Source of the DNA: Aneurinibacillus sp. REN35
Lineage (GTDB): Bacteria > Bacillota > Bacilli > Aneurinibacillales > Aneurinibacillaceae
Assembly (NCBI RefSeq): GCF_041379945.2
Contig: NZ_JBFTXJ020000021.1
Location: 1 to 54,022, forward strand
DNA: 54,022 nucleotides
Reading direction: 5' to 3'
Shown piece by piece: positions 20,910-31,120 of this stretch (positions are counted from its first letter, which is position 1; every line of letters begins with the position of its first letter). Below the pieces are notes generated by a model. That model did not search any database. It saw only the letters and a list, made by a program, of their open reading frames with translations, and was not told where the DNA came from. Made by a program: the position numbers and the translations under genes.

Positions 20910-21107
20910 TTAGCTAATGCCTAATTCACGTTCACGCAGGATCGTTTTTGCTTTTGCGATATCTTTGCGCACTTGACGAATACGTGCAGGGTTTTCTAAT
21001 TGACCAGTCGCTAATTGAAAACGGAGGTTGAAAAGCTCTTCCTTCATGGAAGTGACTTTTTGTTCAATTTCGGCAGTGGTTAGGTTGCGAATTTCATTAG
21101 CTTTCAT
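20910..21107 (-). CDS. rpmC: 50S ribosomal protein L29
   Basis: A 65-residue helical hairpin protein starting [17 protein letters not shown] at 21107, as in B. subtilis. A GTG four codons upstream is less likely. The start overlaps the rplP end by 11 nt, with the ribosome binding site (GGGTGGTGA) inside rplP. Confidence 0.97.
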   Translation of the reverse strand: MKANEIRNLTTAEIEQKVTSMKEELFNLRFQLATGQLENPARIRQVRKDIAKAKTILRERELGIS

Positions 21108-21531
21108 TTGCGTCACCACCCAATTCTTCCCGTTTTACAAACTTACATTTAACCGGAAGTTTGTGCATAGCCAGACGCATTGCTTCACGAGCTACCTCTT
21201 CAGGTACGCCAGCCAGCTCAAACATTACTTTTCCAGGTTTTACGATTGCTACCCAGCCTTCAACAGAACCTTTACCGGAACCCATCCGTACTTCAAGCGG
21301 CTTCGCAGTGATCGGTTTGTCTGGGAAAATTTTAATCCATACTTTACCGCCACGTTTGATGTAACGAGTCATCGCAATACGAGCGGCTTCGATTTGACGG
21401 TTTGTAATCCAAGAGGCTTCTAAAGCTTGAAGGCCATATTCACCAAACGTTACTTGAGTACCGCCTTTAGCTTGACCTCTCATTTTTCCGCGATGTTGTT
21501 TGCGGTGTTTTACGCGTTTAGGGATCAACAT
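21097..21531 (-). CDS. rplP: 50S ribosomal protein L16
   Basis: A 144-residue protein starting [15 protein letters not shown] at 21531. The open frame runs further upstream into rpsC, but those residues are not L16. The motif [14 protein letters not shown] and the exact family length fix the start. Confidence 0.97.
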   Translation of the reverse strand: MLIPKRVKHRKQHRGKMRGQAKGGTQVTFGEYGLQALEASWITNRQIEAARIAMTRYIKRGGKVWIKIFPDKPITAKPLEVRMGSGKGSVEGWVAIVKPGKVMFELAGVPEEVAREAMRLAMHKLPVKCKFVKREELGGDANES

Positions 21532-21533
21532 GA

Positions 21534-22196
21534 TTATTGGCCTCCTTCCTCTTGAGTTCTCTTCTTCGCTTGAGGAAGAACTTCTCCGCGATAAATCCAT
21601 ACTTTAACGCCGATTTTTCCGTACGTAGTATCGGCTTCAGCTGTACCATAATCAATATCAGCACGCAGTGTGTGAAGCGGAACTGTTCCTTCGCTATATC
21701 CTTCAGAACGAGCGATATCCGCGCCACCAAGGCGACCACTTACCATTGTTTTGATACCTTGAGCACCTGCACGCATAGAACGTTGCAGAGATTGTTTTTG
21801 TGCACGACGGAAAGAAATACGGTTTTCCAATTGACGTGCGATGCTTTGTGCAACAAGAGTCGCATCCATATCAGGATTTTTGATCTCGTTGATGTTGATG
21901 TGCACTTTCTTGCCAGTCAAAGCAGACAGCGCTTTGCGAAGCTTCTCAACTTCACTACCACCTTTACCAATAACCATACCTGGCTTAGCAGTGTGGATAG
22001 AAACATTTAGACGGTTGGCAGCACGCTCGATTTCAACAGTAGAAACGGAAGCGTCTTTCAACTGGGTTTTTACATATTCACGTACCTTAAGATCTTCGTG
22101 TAACAGATCAGCGTAATCCTTCTCTGCGAACCACTTGGATTCCCAATCACGGATGACGCCAACCCGAAGTCCTATCGGGCTAACTTTTTGACCCAC
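21534..22196 (-). CDS. rpsC: 30S ribosomal protein S3
   Basis: A 220-residue protein starting at GTG ([13 protein letters not shown]) after AGGAGGG. The KH domain has the motif [14 protein letters not shown], and the C-terminal domain carries [10 protein letters not shown]-like (here [10 protein letters not shown]) residues. It forms part of the mRNA entry channel. Confidence 0.98.
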   Translation of the reverse strand: MGQKVSPIGLRVGVIRDWESKWFAEKDYADLLHEDLKVREYVKTQLKDASVSTVEIERAANRLNVSIHTAKPGMVIGKGGSEVEKLRKALSALTGKKVHININEIKNPDMDATLVAQSIARQLENRISFRRAQKQSLQRSMRAGAQGIKTMVSGRLGGADIARSEGYSEGTVPLHTLRADIDYGTAEADTTYGKIGVKVWIYRGEVLPQAKKRTQEEGGQ

Positions 22197-22209
22197 TCGC
22201 TATCCCTCC

Positions 22210-22542
22210 TTATTTCTCGGATAAAATTACTGTAACGTGACTTGTACGTTTATTGATTCGGCTCGCACGACCCATGGCGCGAGGACGGAAACGTTTCAGT
22301 GTTGGACCTTCATCAACAAATACCTTGGTGATAACCAGGTTATTTGCGTCAAGGTTCAGGTTGTGCTCTGCATTTGCAATAGCTGACATTAAGACTTTCT
22401 CCACAACCGGAGAAGATGCTTTCGGCGTGTGCTTCAGAATGGCGATTGCTTCGCCTACTTGCTTGCCACGGATTAAGTCAACTACCAGGCGCATCTTGCG
22501 AGGAGCAATACGGATATTACGAGCTACCGCTTTAGCTTCCAT
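22210..22542 (-). CDS. rplV: 50S ribosomal protein L22
   Basis: A 110-residue protein with [20 protein letters not shown] and the long hairpin region ([19 protein letters not shown]) that lines the exit tunnel and contains the macrolide-associated loop. Confidence 0.98.
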   Translation of the reverse strand: MEAKAVARNIRIAPRKMRLVVDLIRGKQVGEAIAILKHTPKASSPVVEKVLMSAIANAEHNLNLDANNLVITKVFVDEGPTLKRFRPRAMGRASRINKRTSHVTVILSEK

Positions 22543-22579
22543 TTGAGTAACCCCCTCTCTTACTTCAACGTATCAGTGA

Positions 22580-22858
22580 TTATCTTCTTGTTTTCTTGTC
22601 GGAATCAACGTGACCTTTAAAGGTACGAGTTGGAGCGAATTCTCCAAGTTTATGTCCGACCATATCTTCGGTTACATATACAGGTACGTGTTTACGTCCG
22701 TCGTACACTGCAAATGTATGACCAATGAAGTCAGGGAAGATTGTAGAGCGGCGAGACCAAGTTTTGATAACCTTTTTGTCGCCTTTTTCATTTTGCTCTT
22801 CGACCTTTTTCATTAAATGATCATCAACAAAAGGTCCCTTTTTTAAGCTGCGTCCCAT
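22580..22858 (-). CDS. rpsS: 30S ribosomal protein S19
   Basis: A 92-residue protein from [15 protein letters not shown] at 22858. The six upstream in-frame residues overlap the GGGAGG ribosome binding site. It ends with [19 protein letters not shown], the S19 signature. Confidence 0.98.
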   Translation of the reverse strand: MGRSLKKGPFVDDHLMKKVEEQNEKGDKKVIKTWSRRSTIFPDFIGHTFAVYDGRKHVPVYVTEDMVGHKLGEFAPTRTFKGHVDSDKKTRR

Positions 22859-22920
22859 GAACGAACCTCCCTTCATATTAGAAGTGCGGTGGCTTGCGAC
22901 CGCACCTTAGTTAAGCAGCA

Positions 22921-23751
22921 TTACTTCTTGCGGCTGCGGATAATGTATTTGCTAGAATGCTTGTTTTTCTTACGAGTTTTCGCACCAAGTGTCGGTTTAC
23001 CCCAAGGAGTAAGCGGGCCACTACGACCGATCGGAGCGCGACCTTCACCACCACCGTGTGGGTGATCATTCGGGTTCATTACAGAACCGCGGACTGTAGG
23101 GCGCTTGCCTAACCAGCGAGAACGACCTGCTTTACCGATGTTGATAAGTTCATGCTCAAGGTTACCAACTTGACCAATTGTTGCACGGCACTCTTTACGG
23201 ATCATACGAGTTTCGCCAGAAGCCAGACGCACGATTACGTATTCGCCATCGCGACCAAGCAATTGAGCTTCTGTACCAGCAGAACGAACGAGCTGTCCGC
23301 CTTTACCTGCTTTTAACTCGATATTGTGGATAACTGTACCTACCGGGATGTTAGCCAACGGCAGTGCGTTACCTACTTTAATATCAGCATCCGGACCGGA
23401 TACAATAGTCATGCCTACTTGCAGACCATTCGGAGCCAGGATGTAGCGCTTTTCACCATCAGCGTAGTTGATCAGCGCAATGTTTGCAGAACGGTTCGGG
23501 TCGTATTCGATTGTAGCAACGCGACCAGGAATACCGTCTTTGTTACGTTTGAAGTCAATGATACGATATTTCTTCTTATGACCGCCACCATGATGACGAA
23601 CTGTGATTTTACCTTGGTTATTGCGGCCAGCTGTTTTGCTTTTCGGCGCAAGTAGAGATTTTTCCGGGGTGGAAGTTGTAATCTCATCAAAAGTAGACAC
23701 AGTCATTTGACGGCGACCAGGAGAAGTCGGTTTATACTTTTTAATTGCCAT
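22921..23751 (-). CDS. rplB: 50S ribosomal protein L2
   Basis: A 276-residue protein from [14 protein letters not shown] at 23751. The peptidyl-transferase-proximal block [20 protein letters not shown] is intact, including the functionally important His in HPHGGG. Confidence 0.98.
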   Translation of the reverse strand: MAIKKYKPTSPGRRQMTVSTFDEITTSTPEKSLLAPKSKTAGRNNQGKITVRHHGGGHKKKYRIIDFKRNKDGIPGRVATIEYDPNRSANIALINYADGEKRYILAPNGLQVGMTIVSGPDADIKVGNALPLANIPVGTVIHNIELKAGKGGQLVRSAGTEAQLLGRDGEYVIVRLASGETRMIRKECRATIGQVGNLEHELINIGKAGRSRWLGKRPTVRGSVMNPNDHPHGGGEGRAPIGRSGPLTPWGKPTLGAKTRKKNKHSSKYIIRSRKK

Positions 23752-23784
23752 TTGTTTTCCCTCCTTCACTTACGTCGCTAGAAC

Positions 23785-24075
23785 TTAGACACCTTCAAAG
23801 AAATCCAGCGATTTGCTATCTTCGCTCAGCTGCACAATCGCTTTTTTCCAGTCAGAACGTTTACCGAAATATTTACCTACGCGCTTCGGCTTACCTTTAA
23901 CACGCATTGTGTTTACGTTCAAAACTTTTACGTCGAAAATGCGTTGAACCGCATCTTTGATTTCTGTTTTGTTTGCACGCAAATCAACTTCGAATACGTA
24001 TTTGTTGCTGGACATCATGTCAGCAGTACGTTCGGTAATAACCGGGCGCTTGATAATATCACGAGGATCTTTCAT
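23785..24075 (-). CDS. rplW: 50S ribosomal protein L23
   Basis: A 96-residue tunnel-exit protein with [16 protein letters not shown] and [19 protein letters not shown]. It overlaps rplD by one base (TAATG). Confidence 0.98.
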   Translation of the reverse strand: MKDPRDIIKRPVITERTADMMSSNKYVFEVDLRANKTEIKDAVQRIFDVKVLNVNTMRVKGKPKRVGKYFGKRSDWKKAIVQLSEDSKSLDFFEGV

Positions 24076-24698
24076 TATGCAAGCACCTCCTCAACTTTTG
24101 CGACTGCATCCTGCGTAATCAGCAACTTATCATGATGCAGAACATCAAGAACGTTGATTCCGTTAGCAGAAACGAATTTCACGCCAGGAATGTTGCGAGC
24201 GGACAGTGCCACGTTGTCATTGTATTCACCAGTTACAACAAGCACTTTGTTATCCACTTTGAGATTTCCGAGCACTTTTACCATTTCTTTGGTTTTTGGT
24301 GCATCGAAGCTCAGTGCGTCTAGTACCATGATTCCCTCGTTCTTCACTTTAGAAGACAGAGCGGATTTGATCGCAAGACGACGAACTTTTTTCGGAAGCT
24401 TGTAAGAGTAGCTGCGAGGAGTTGGTCCGAAAACCACGCCGCCGCCTACCCATTGAGGGGAACGAATGCTACCTTGACGGGCGCGTCCTGTTCCTTTTTG
24501 CTTCCAAGGTTTACGACCACCGCCACGTACGGCGGAACGATTTTTTACAGCGTGTGTACCAGCACGGCGAGAAGCCTGTTGCATGATAACCGCATCAGCA
24601 AGCACCGCTTCGTTTGGTTCGATACCGAATACTGCATCGGACAGTTCGATTTCACCTACTTGGGAGCCAGCTTGATTGAAAAGTGTTACTTTAGGCAT
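24075..24698 (-). CDS. rplD: 50S ribosomal protein L4
   Basis: A 207-residue protein with the tunnel loop [20 protein letters not shown]. In several bacteria L4 is the autoregulator of the S10 operon. Whether that holds here is unknown, but the S10 operon has a long structured leader (25741-25870). Confidence 0.98.
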   Translation of the reverse strand: MPKVTLFNQAGSQVGEIELSDAVFGIEPNEAVLADAVIMQQASRRAGTHAVKNRSAVRGGGRKPWKQKGTGRARQGSIRSPQWVGGGVVFGPTPRSYSYKLPKKVRRLAIKSALSSKVKNEGIMVLDALSFDAPKTKEMVKVLGNLKVDNKVLVVTGEYNDNVALSARNIPGVKFVSANGINVLDVLHHDKLLITQDAVAKVEEVLA

Positions 24699-24718
24699 TA
24701 CAAGTCCTCCTTTCCTGC

Positions 24719-25351
24719 TTAGTTACCGCCTTTAATGGCAGTTTTCACAACTACAAAGCTGTTTTTCGGTCCTGGAATGGCACCTTTAACGAGCAGCAAG
24801 TTGCGTTCTGTATCTACAGATACGATTTCAAGATTTTGAACCGTAACTTTCTCTCCGCCCATGCGGCCTGGCAATGCTTTGCCTTTCAGTACGCGGTTCG
24901 CTGCGATAGAACCCATGGAACCAGGACGACGATGGTAACGGGAACCGTGAGCCATCGGTCCGCGAGATTGACCGTGACGCTTGATCGCACCTGCAAAACC
25001 TTTACCTTTTGAAGTGCCGGTTACGTCAACAACGTCTCCCTCTGCGAAAACATCTGCTTTTAACTCTTGACCTACTTCGTAGTTAGCGAGATCAACATTA
25101 CGAAGTTCACGAACAAATCGCTTAGGTGTTGTGTTAGCTTTTGCTGCATGGCCTTTTTCAGGCTTATTGGTCCGCACTGCTTTCTTATCGGCGAAACCAA
25201 TTTGAATTGCTTCATATCCATCAGTGGTTTGATCCTTCTTTTGAAGAACCACACAAGGACCTGCTTCGATAACAGTTACGGGAACTACGATACCTTCAGC
25301 AGTAAAAACTTGGGTCATCCCAACTTTTTTACCTAAGATTCCTTTGGTCAT
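24719..25351 (-). CDS. rplC: 50S ribosomal protein L3
   Basis: A 210-residue protein from [16 protein letters not shown] at 25351, eight bases after AGGAGG. The conserved [15 protein letters not shown]-like block (here [16 protein letters not shown]) and [20 protein letters not shown] reach toward the peptidyl transferase centre. Confidence 0.98.
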   Translation of the reverse strand: MTKGILGKKVGMTQVFTAEGIVVPVTVIEAGPCVVLQKKDQTTDGYEAIQIGFADKKAVRTNKPEKGHAAKANTTPKRFVRELRNVDLANYEVGQELKADVFAEGDVVDVTGTSKGKGFAGAIKRHGQSRGPMAHGSRYHRRPGSMGSIAANRVLKGKALPGRMGGEKVTVQNLEIVSVDTERNLLLVKGAIPGPKNSFVVVKTAIKGGN

Positions 25352-25431
25352 GATAGCCACCTCCTATTGAGTAATTACATTCATGTATTTATTTCGTTCA
25401 TTTATTATTAATAAGTAGTTCGAATTCAAAC

Positions 25432-25923
<492 letters not shown>

Positions 25924-26182
25924 TCATTTTTATATAATGACTCAGACCTTGAATATTCTATCGTATACTTGGGTAAAAAGCAAGTAATCAGGCTTAACTT
26001 TTTTTCTGTCCGCGTTCTTTTCTGTTTCTTCCTATATATATGCCATTATTTATCCTCTTCTTCTGCTCTTCCATGAGTTCATGCTTCTTTATATGATGTA
26101 TAAATGCTTGGACATTGCCGCACGTTAAGGAAGAGCATGCATGACGGCATTGCATTACTTTAATTATGAGGAGATGGGCGAG

Positions 26183-26335
26183 ATGGCACAAAAGAATAAG
26201 AAGAAACAGGAAATTCAGGATGTCCACACATTGATCAACCAGCTAGAGAAAATGCCTGCCACGACAAATGTAGCGGACAAAATAGAGCAGGACGAAGTAA
26301 ACCATCGAGATAGCGGCGTACATGATAATCAATAA
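26183..26335 (+). CDS. Small hydrophilic protein of unknown function
   Basis: A 50-residue, very polar protein rich in Lys, Gln, Asp and Asn, with no Cys and no membrane segment. The start at 26183 has GGAG about nine bases upstream (GAGGAGATGGGCGAG). A terminator follows directly. Size, charge pattern and ending resemble the 51-residue protein at 42243. The family is not recognised; a spore or stress role would be a guess. Confidence 0.6.
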   Translation: MAQKNKKKQEIQDVHTLINQLEKMPATTNVADKIEQDEVNHRDSGVHDNQ

Positions 26336-26344
26336 ATAAGAAGC

Positions 26345-26382
26345 AGCGAGACCTATCTATAAGGTTCTCGCTTTCTTTTTTA
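26345..26382 (+). terminator. Terminator after the 50-residue protein gene
   Basis: Imperfect stem AGCGAGA..TTCTCGCT with CCTA/TAAGG in the inner part, followed by CTTTCTTTTTT on the plus strand. Confidence 0.75.
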
Positions 26383-26482
26383 TAAGCGATTCAATGTACG
26401 CTTTGTCACACGCACTTACTCAGGAACAGCAACGTATACTGATTCACTGTAGCTTCATGTGTTTGCATACAAGAGAAAAACA

Positions 26483-26511
26483 TTGAACAAAAATAAACGA
26501 AATGATAATAT
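26483..26511 (+). promoter_or_regulatory. Promoter of the DUF2087/GIY-YIG pair
   Basis: TTGAAC (26483-26488), 17 bp, TAATAT (26506-26511), 38 bp before the start codon at 26550. Confidence 0.65.
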
Positions 26512-26549
26512 ATCTATATATTAAATAAACAAATAGGGAGATTGTTTTT

Positions 26550-27314
26550 ATGCAAGCAGTTACCGACTTATTCTGGAACGCTTCATTACCAGAAATAAAA
26601 CGAGGCTATATTTACGAAGCCAAAACAGAAAACTATACCTGTCTCATTTGTGGGCGCCGTTTTATTCAGGGTGTTATTTATCCATATGAGGATGTGCTCT
26701 ATGATGCCGAGACGTTTACACGTCTGCATATTACACATGAGCATGGTTCTCCATTCGACTTCCTCATTAATCTCGATAAGAAGCTAACCGGGCTTACTGA
26801 TCACCAAAAAACAATCATCCGTTATTTCTATCAGGGGCTTAGCGATCATGATATCGTCAAGGAATTGGATGGAGGCAGTACATCTACTATTCGTAATCAT
26901 CGCTTTACTTTGAGGGAGAAGGCAAAGCAGGCGAAAATGTTGCTCGCAATTATGGAGCTTATGGAAGAAAAAACAGCTAAACCACAGCAGTTTATTAGCA
27001 TTCCCCGCAGCGCTACTATGGTGGATGAACGCTTTGCGATCACCGAAGAGGAAAACAAAGCGATTCTTACTGCGTATTTCAAACAGGGGCTCGATGGCCC
27101 GCTATCAGAATTTCCAAAGAAGGAAAAACGTAAGATCGCAATTCTTACACATATTGCGCGTCGCTTTGAGATGAACCGGCACTATACCGAGAAGGAGATC
27201 AACAATATCCTAAAAGAAATATATCCCGATTACGTGACGATTCGGCGCTATCTAATTGAGTATGGATTTATGGATCGCTACCCCGATTGCAGTGCCTATT
27301 GGATAAAACCATAA
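26550..27314 (+). CDS. DUF2087 domain transcriptional regulator
   Basis: A 254-residue, apparently three-part protein. Residues about 28-75 form a possible zinc finger (CLIC and HITHEH). Residues about 85-130 look like a LuxR-type helix-turn-helix (LTDHQKTIIRYFYQGLSDHD, then STSTIRNHRFTLREK). The C-terminal part (about 180-250) is a DUF2087 domain (FPKKEKRKIAILTHIARRF, YTEKEINNILKEI, VTIRRYLIEYGFMDR). It probably senses metal or redox state and binds DNA, but no target is known. The downstream GIY-YIG gene starts 15 bp later and is co-transcribed. Confidence 0.8.
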   Translation: MQAVTDLFWNASLPEIKRGYIYEAKTENYTCLICGRRFIQGVIYPYEDVLYDAETFTRLHITHEHGSPFDFLINLDKKLTGLTDHQKTIIRYFYQGLSDHDIVKELDGGSTSTIRNHRFTLREKAKQAKMLLAIMELMEEKTAKPQQFISIPRSATMVDERFAITEEENKAILTAYFKQGLDGPLSEFPKKEKRKIAILTHIARRFEMNRHYTEKEINNILKEIYPDYVTIRRYLIEYGFMDRYPDCSAYWIKP

Positions 27315-27329
27315 AGAAGGAGAAAAGAA

Positions 27330-27704
27330 ATGAACGAGCAAAAACGAGCGGAGATCAAACGAGAATATAAGCAAAAGAGTGCTCCTATGGGCGTTTACCA
27401 AATCAAAAACCTGACGACAGGGAAAATTTTTATAGGAAGCTGTCCCAATCTAGAGGCGATGAAAAATCGCCAATGGTTTGAACTGAATATGGGTTCCCAT
27501 CAAAATACGGAACTGATGGCCGATTGGAAAACATACGGTGAAGACAACTTTTCATTTGAAATACTGGAGCAGTTAAAACCCGCCGAAGGAACAGCAGGAA
27601 ATCAACAACATCCCCGTGTATATCGCAAACAACTGCAGGAGATGGAAGAAAAATGGCTGCAGAAGCTTACGCCGTATGGAGATAAAGGATATCATTCCAT
27701 ATAA
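27330..27704 (+). CDS. GIY-YIG-like protein with degenerate active site
   Basis: A 124-residue protein. The GIY part is GVYQIKN and the YIG part is KIFIGS, so the first Tyr is kept and the second is Phe. An Arg follows in KNRQWF, and a helix-rich C-terminus contains NFSFEILEQL. Bacilli often pair such a protein with a DUF2087 regulator. With Phe for the second Tyr nuclease activity is uncertain. The ribosome binding site AGAAGGAG is well placed. Confidence 0.75.
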   Translation: MNEQKRAEIKREYKQKSAPMGVYQIKNLTTGKIFIGSCPNLEAMKNRQWFELNMGSHQNTELMADWKTYGEDNFSFEILEQLKPAEGTAGNQQHPRVYRKQLQEMEEKWLQKLTPYGDKGYHSI

Positions 27705-27868
27705 CGTGATACCAAATAGAAAAAAACAATCCCGTCAGCATGATCAAGACCTACATTAAAAAAGATAATTAAACGAAAAGAAAAGCCAAGCATGCTGTCA
27801 CTTGAACATGCTTGGCTTTTTTGTTTTGTGTGCGTTATTTTTACGTACATTTCTTTACAATAGCCACT
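27705..27868. terminator. Convergent terminator region after the GIY-YIG gene
   Basis: A strong symmetrical hairpin AAAAGCCAAGCATG with its complement (27781-27822), flanked by a T-run on the plus strand, closes the operon. It can also stop minus-strand transcription coming from the membrane protein gene at 27869. The rest of the gap shows nothing I can interpret. Confidence 0.8.
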
Positions 27869-28165
27869 TTATTTACCTACAAAATAAATAGTAAAAACTA
27901 ACCCATTGATCACTAATGCTGATAAAGGAACGATGGCAACAAATGCGGATATAACTAATTCCCTTTTGGTTCTATTTGAATTAGCTTTAACAATACTAAA
28001 TAATGAAGAGAGAACTAAAATGAATATAGTTAGAGTGCTAATTAACAATATGTTTCGATTCATTTCACCAGTTACACTTGCAATATCTTCCACGAAAAAT
28101 ACTGCTATGAGCCCTGCAATCCCCAACATAAATGAAGCTACAAACCATTTCGTGAATTTATCTAT
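27869..28165 (-). CDS. Small membrane protein, possibly with an AUA start codon
   Basis: A membrane protein with three hydrophobic stretches, about 98 residues if started at ATA (28163-28165), 86 if started at the internal ATG (28127-28129). The ATG lies inside the first hydrophobic segment and has no ribosome binding site. A perfect AGGAGG sits seven bases before the in-frame ATA, and the extra residues (DKFTKW before the hydrophobic run) make a normal membrane-protein N-terminus. The gene is more AT-rich than its neighbours. Family not recognised. It follows the chemoreceptor gene on the same strand after about 50 bp. Confidence 0.55.
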   Translation of the reverse strand: MDKFTKWFVASFMLGIAGLIAVFFVEDIASVTGEMNRNILLISTLTIFILVLSSLFSIVKANSNRTKRELVISAFVAIVPLSALVINGLVFTIYFVGK

Positions 28166-28217
28166 TTTGCATACCTCCTAATCATCTCTTTATAGTGGGG
28201 CTGCCTTCTCCGCTGTA

Positions 28218-29543
28218 TTATGCCTGATTAATTTTCCGATTGATCTCCCGGCTGATCTCTGCCAGCTCGCTGGCAAGTTCAGCTACATTGCTTGACGCAT
28301 CACGCATTTCCTGAGAGACAACCTCTAGATTCTTAATGTCACCGGTTACCTTCTTGATGCCCACAAGAGATGCAGAGATTGCCTTCATAATATCCTGGAA
28401 GCTCGTTTTTGCCTGCGAAGCATAACTCGTACCAGTCTCCATCATACTAGTCGTTCCGTTTAGTGAACCGACGACTTCCTGTACATTCGATTGCGAAATC
28501 TGCACCAACTCAGAGATTTCTGTCAGCGCTTTGCTTGTATCATCCGCGAGCTTCTTCACTTCATTCGCTACGACCATAAAGCTACGACCGTGTTCACCAC
28601 CGGCGCGCGATGCTTCAATCGCCGCATTTAACGCCAGGATATTGGTCATCTTCGAGATTTTTTGAATGAACTCAATAATGGATTCGATCTGACTGGAACT
28701 CTCGCTTAATTTCATAATTTTGTCCTGCACGCTGTTAAAAAACGCTTCGATCTGCCCCATCGTTTCAAACGTTTTATCAATAATTTTTTCGCCTTCGCTT
28801 GCATGTGTTACAATATTTTCCGCGCTTGCTTCAATAAGCTGGGCATCATCATACACTTTCTCTGTCGCATAGAACATCTCACTCGCCGACGAGCTTGTTT
28901 CCTCGGCAGTCGCTGCCAATGTTTCCCCTGACTCAACCAGCTTGCGCTGCACATGCTTAATCTCTTCCTGTACACGCATGCGGTCTTTAATATAGATGGC
29001 AATGTATGACTCCATAATAATCTGTGTATCCAGATTCATAAGTCCAGAAAGAGCCGATATTATTTCTATCCCCTTATGTAAGTCATGGCGGGCGTATTTC
29101 TCTGCGATACGCTGTACAAAAAACTCTGTAATCACCTGGTTGGCCGCAATGTACCAGCTCGGTAGAAGACGAACACGATTGTGTACGTTACCAATACGCA
29201 TCCGTGCCTGTACGTATTCTAAATCAACCTTATCAGTAGCAAGACTCTCACAATACATAACAAAGGTCTTCCCAAGTCGTTCGACGGTAGAATGCTCATG
29301 AATAATGGACTTCAATTCCTCATGCTGCATCAGCTTCTCATAGAAAACCTCAACAAGCTCCTGTGCCAGATTACTAATCAGTTCTTTGTTTTCGGCTAAG
29401 AGCCGCAAACGAGCAGGCGTAAGATTAAGGAATCGCTTATGTGTCTCTAACTCTGCTATCGTAATATGCTCAAAGATATTCGGTCTTCCGCTGCGAATTC
29501 TTTCTTGGTAGTCTTCCATCTGATTCTCTAAGGTACTGTTCAT
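28218..29543 (-). CDS. Globin-coupled chemoreceptor (HemAT type)
   Basis: A 441-residue soluble receptor. Residues about 30-180 form a sensor globin with the proximal haem ligand at about His121 ([16 protein letters not shown]). The C-terminal half is a methyl-accepting signalling domain with the hairpin tip [21 protein letters not shown]. There are no membrane segments. B. subtilis HemAT (432 residues) senses oxygen for aerotaxis and signals through CheW/CheA. The ATG at 29543 is nine bases after GGAG; an in-frame start seven codons upstream is less likely. A second globin receptor lies at 39993-41774. Confidence 0.9.
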   Translation of the reverse strand: MNSTLENQMEDYQERIRSGRPNIFEHITIAELETHKRFLNLTPARLRLLAENKELISNLAQELVEVFYEKLMQHEELKSIIHEHSTVERLGKTFVMYCESLATDKVDLEYVQARMRIGNVHNRVRLLPSWYIAANQVITEFFVQRIAEKYARHDLHKGIEIISALSGLMNLDTQIIMESYIAIYIKDRMRVQEEIKHVQRKLVESGETLAATAEETSSSASEMFYATEKVYDDAQLIEASAENIVTHASEGEKIIDKTFETMGQIEAFFNSVQDKIMKLSESSSQIESIIEFIQKISKMTNILALNAAIEASRAGGEHGRSFMVVANEVKKLADDTSKALTEISELVQISQSNVQEVVGSLNGTTSMMETGTSYASQAKTSFQDIMKAISASLVGIKKVTGDIKNLEVVSQEMRDASSNVAELASELAEISREINRKINQA

Positions 29544-29564
29544 TGCTCTACTCTCCTTTATCAC

Positions 29565-29939
29565 TCAATACATTCTTCTATATCCTCTGGCATAGAATTG
29601 TTTCAACATCCTTGTTTGTATGTTTTTGGAATGCTTTTATTTTATCATAATTTTTGTTTTTATATGACATTTATCACACCCATTCAAAAATTCTCCTTTC
29701 CACTCCAAGGAAATAAGTCACATACAAATTTATTACTCTTTCCTTGCTATGAATCACAAAAATTGTAGGTATACATATCTAATTTTGATGCGCTCAGCCT
29801 TTTGTGTATATCAATGTTTTCAAAAGCCCTAGCATTTACGCTATAATAGTTAACAAGCTAGATCACGCTCTATGATTTTCCATATACCTGTATATACATA
29901 GCACGCTTTCCAATACATACGCCAAAGGAGAAATAGAGA
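29565..29939. other. 375-bp intergenic region with divergent promoters
   Basis: AT-rich spacer between the chemoreceptor (minus) and the REC-PP2C gene (plus). It contains a good minus-strand promoter at 29659-29687 and a weaker plus-strand one: TTCAAA (29819-29824), 17 bp, TATAAT (29842-29847). No gene or repeat is seen. Confidence 0.6.
29659..29687 (-). promoter_or_regulatory. Promoter of the globin chemoreceptor gene
   Basis: On the minus strand TTGAAT (29687-29682), 17 bp, TATAAA (29664-29659). This is sigma-A type, whereas many chemotaxis genes use sigma-D. Confidence 0.55.
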
Positions 29940-31076
29940 ATGGCGATACTGATTGTAGATGATAACCAGGTTAACCGCTTCGTTATCGAAAAAATCCTTA
30001 TGAACGCAGGATATACGGACTGTGTATCTCTTCCTTCCGCCCATGAATTGTTCGAATATCTACAAATGGGAGAGGAGAAACCTCAGTATCCTGCTGTTGA
30101 TCTGATTCTGCTCGATATTATGATGCCAGAAATTGACGGGATTGAAGCCTGTCGACGCCTGCAGCAAACCTCCCATCTAAAAGATATTCCGATCATTTTC
30201 GTTACTGCATTGGAGGATTCCAACAAATTGGCCGAGGCATTGGATGTAGGCGGCATCGACTACATTATGAAACCTATCAATAAAGTGGAGTTGCTCGCAC
30301 GTATTCGTGTCGCTCTGCGGCTTAAATATGAGAAAGACTGGCACGCCAATCAGGAGAAGAAAATTCGCGACGAGCTTGACCTGGCGATGCAGGTACAGCG
30401 TAGTCTGCTCAGTGAACCGGTACACGAAAATAACCTCCATATCACCGCTTCTTATCTCCCTTCATTCAAGCTAGCCGGCGACATGTATTATTGGCATAAA
30501 ATCGACAAGAATCGATATGGCGTCATTCTACTTGACATGATGGGACATGGGATTTCTGCCTCTCTCGTATGTATGTTTATCTCTTCTGTTCTACGGGATG
30601 CCATCAAGCTTTTTGTAGACCCGGAATGGGTCATCAAAGAACTCAACCGCTATATGATGCTTTTGTATAAACGGGAGAATTACATTCATTATTACTTTAC
30701 CGCCATTTATCTTGTTATTGATACCAAAAATAAAACCGTGGAGTACGTAAACGCGGGGCATCCACAAGGCTACGCTTTATTGGATGGAGAAAAAATACAG
30801 CCGCTTGATAGCGGTTGCTGTGCGGTTGGATTCTTTGAAGATATTGATGTACAGAAATCCATCATCCACTATAAGGATAGTATTCAAATCTTTTTATTTA
30901 CTGATGGTGTTACAGAAACTCTGCAAAAGGAAGGCGATGAAGACCTCGCGCGTTTACAATCCGCAGCTACGACTCATTGGGACGCAGCAGATTCCCCCAT
31001 CGACCTTGTATTGCCTCAGGATTGGCAAAGCGGACAGGCTGATGACATGTGCATTGTTATGGTTCAAGCCAATTAA
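29940..31076 (+). CDS. Response regulator with PP2C (RsbU/SpoIIE-type) phosphatase domain
   Basis: A 378-residue protein. The N-terminal receiver (about 1-130) has the acidic pair VDD, phosphoacceptor in LLDIMMPEIDG, the Thr in FVTALED and KPI lysine. A short coiled linker (ELDLAMQVQRSLL) leads to a PP2C-like serine phosphatase with LAGDMYYW, LDMMGHG, NAGHPQGY, LFTDGVTE and a final ADDMCIV Asp. Such proteins dephosphorylate anti-sigma-factor antagonists in partner-switching circuits. No antagonist or anti-sigma gene is nearby. The likely phosphodonor is the hybrid kinase encoded convergently at 31992-34790. Confidence 0.92.
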   Translation: MAILIVDDNQVNRFVIEKILMNAGYTDCVSLPSAHELFEYLQMGEEKPQYPAVDLILLDIMMPEIDGIEACRRLQQTSHLKDIPIIFVTALEDSNKLAEALDVGGIDYIMKPINKVELLARIRVALRLKYEKDWHANQEKKIRDELDLAMQVQRSLLSEPVHENNLHITASYLPSFKLAGDMYYWHKIDKNRYGVILLDMMGHGISASLVCMFISSVLRDAIKLFVDPEWVIKELNRYMMLLYKRENYIHYYFTAIYLVIDTKNKTVEYVNAGHPQGYALLDGEKIQPLDSGCCAVGFFEDIDVQKSIIHYKDSIQIFLFTDGVTETLQKEGDEDLARLQSAATTHWDAADSPIDLVLPQDWQSGQADDMCIVMVQAN

Positions 31077-31078
31077 AC

Positions 31079-31119
31079 GAAAGAAGCGGTACCCCAGGCC
31101 CGGGCGTACCGCTTCTTTC
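31079..31119. terminator. Bidirectional terminator between REC-PP2C and cheR
   Basis: A 14-bp perfect stem GAAAGAAGCGGTAC/GTACCGCTTCTTTC around a GC-rich loop, between convergent genes. Confidence 0.85.
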
Positions 31120-31120
31120 A

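Noticed and set aside
25994-26227. Minus-strand open frame of 77 codons with Cys/His-rich and basic segments
   Set aside because: No ribosome binding site at any start codon, overlaps the start of the better-supported small gene on the plus strand, and lies upstream of the S10 promoter.
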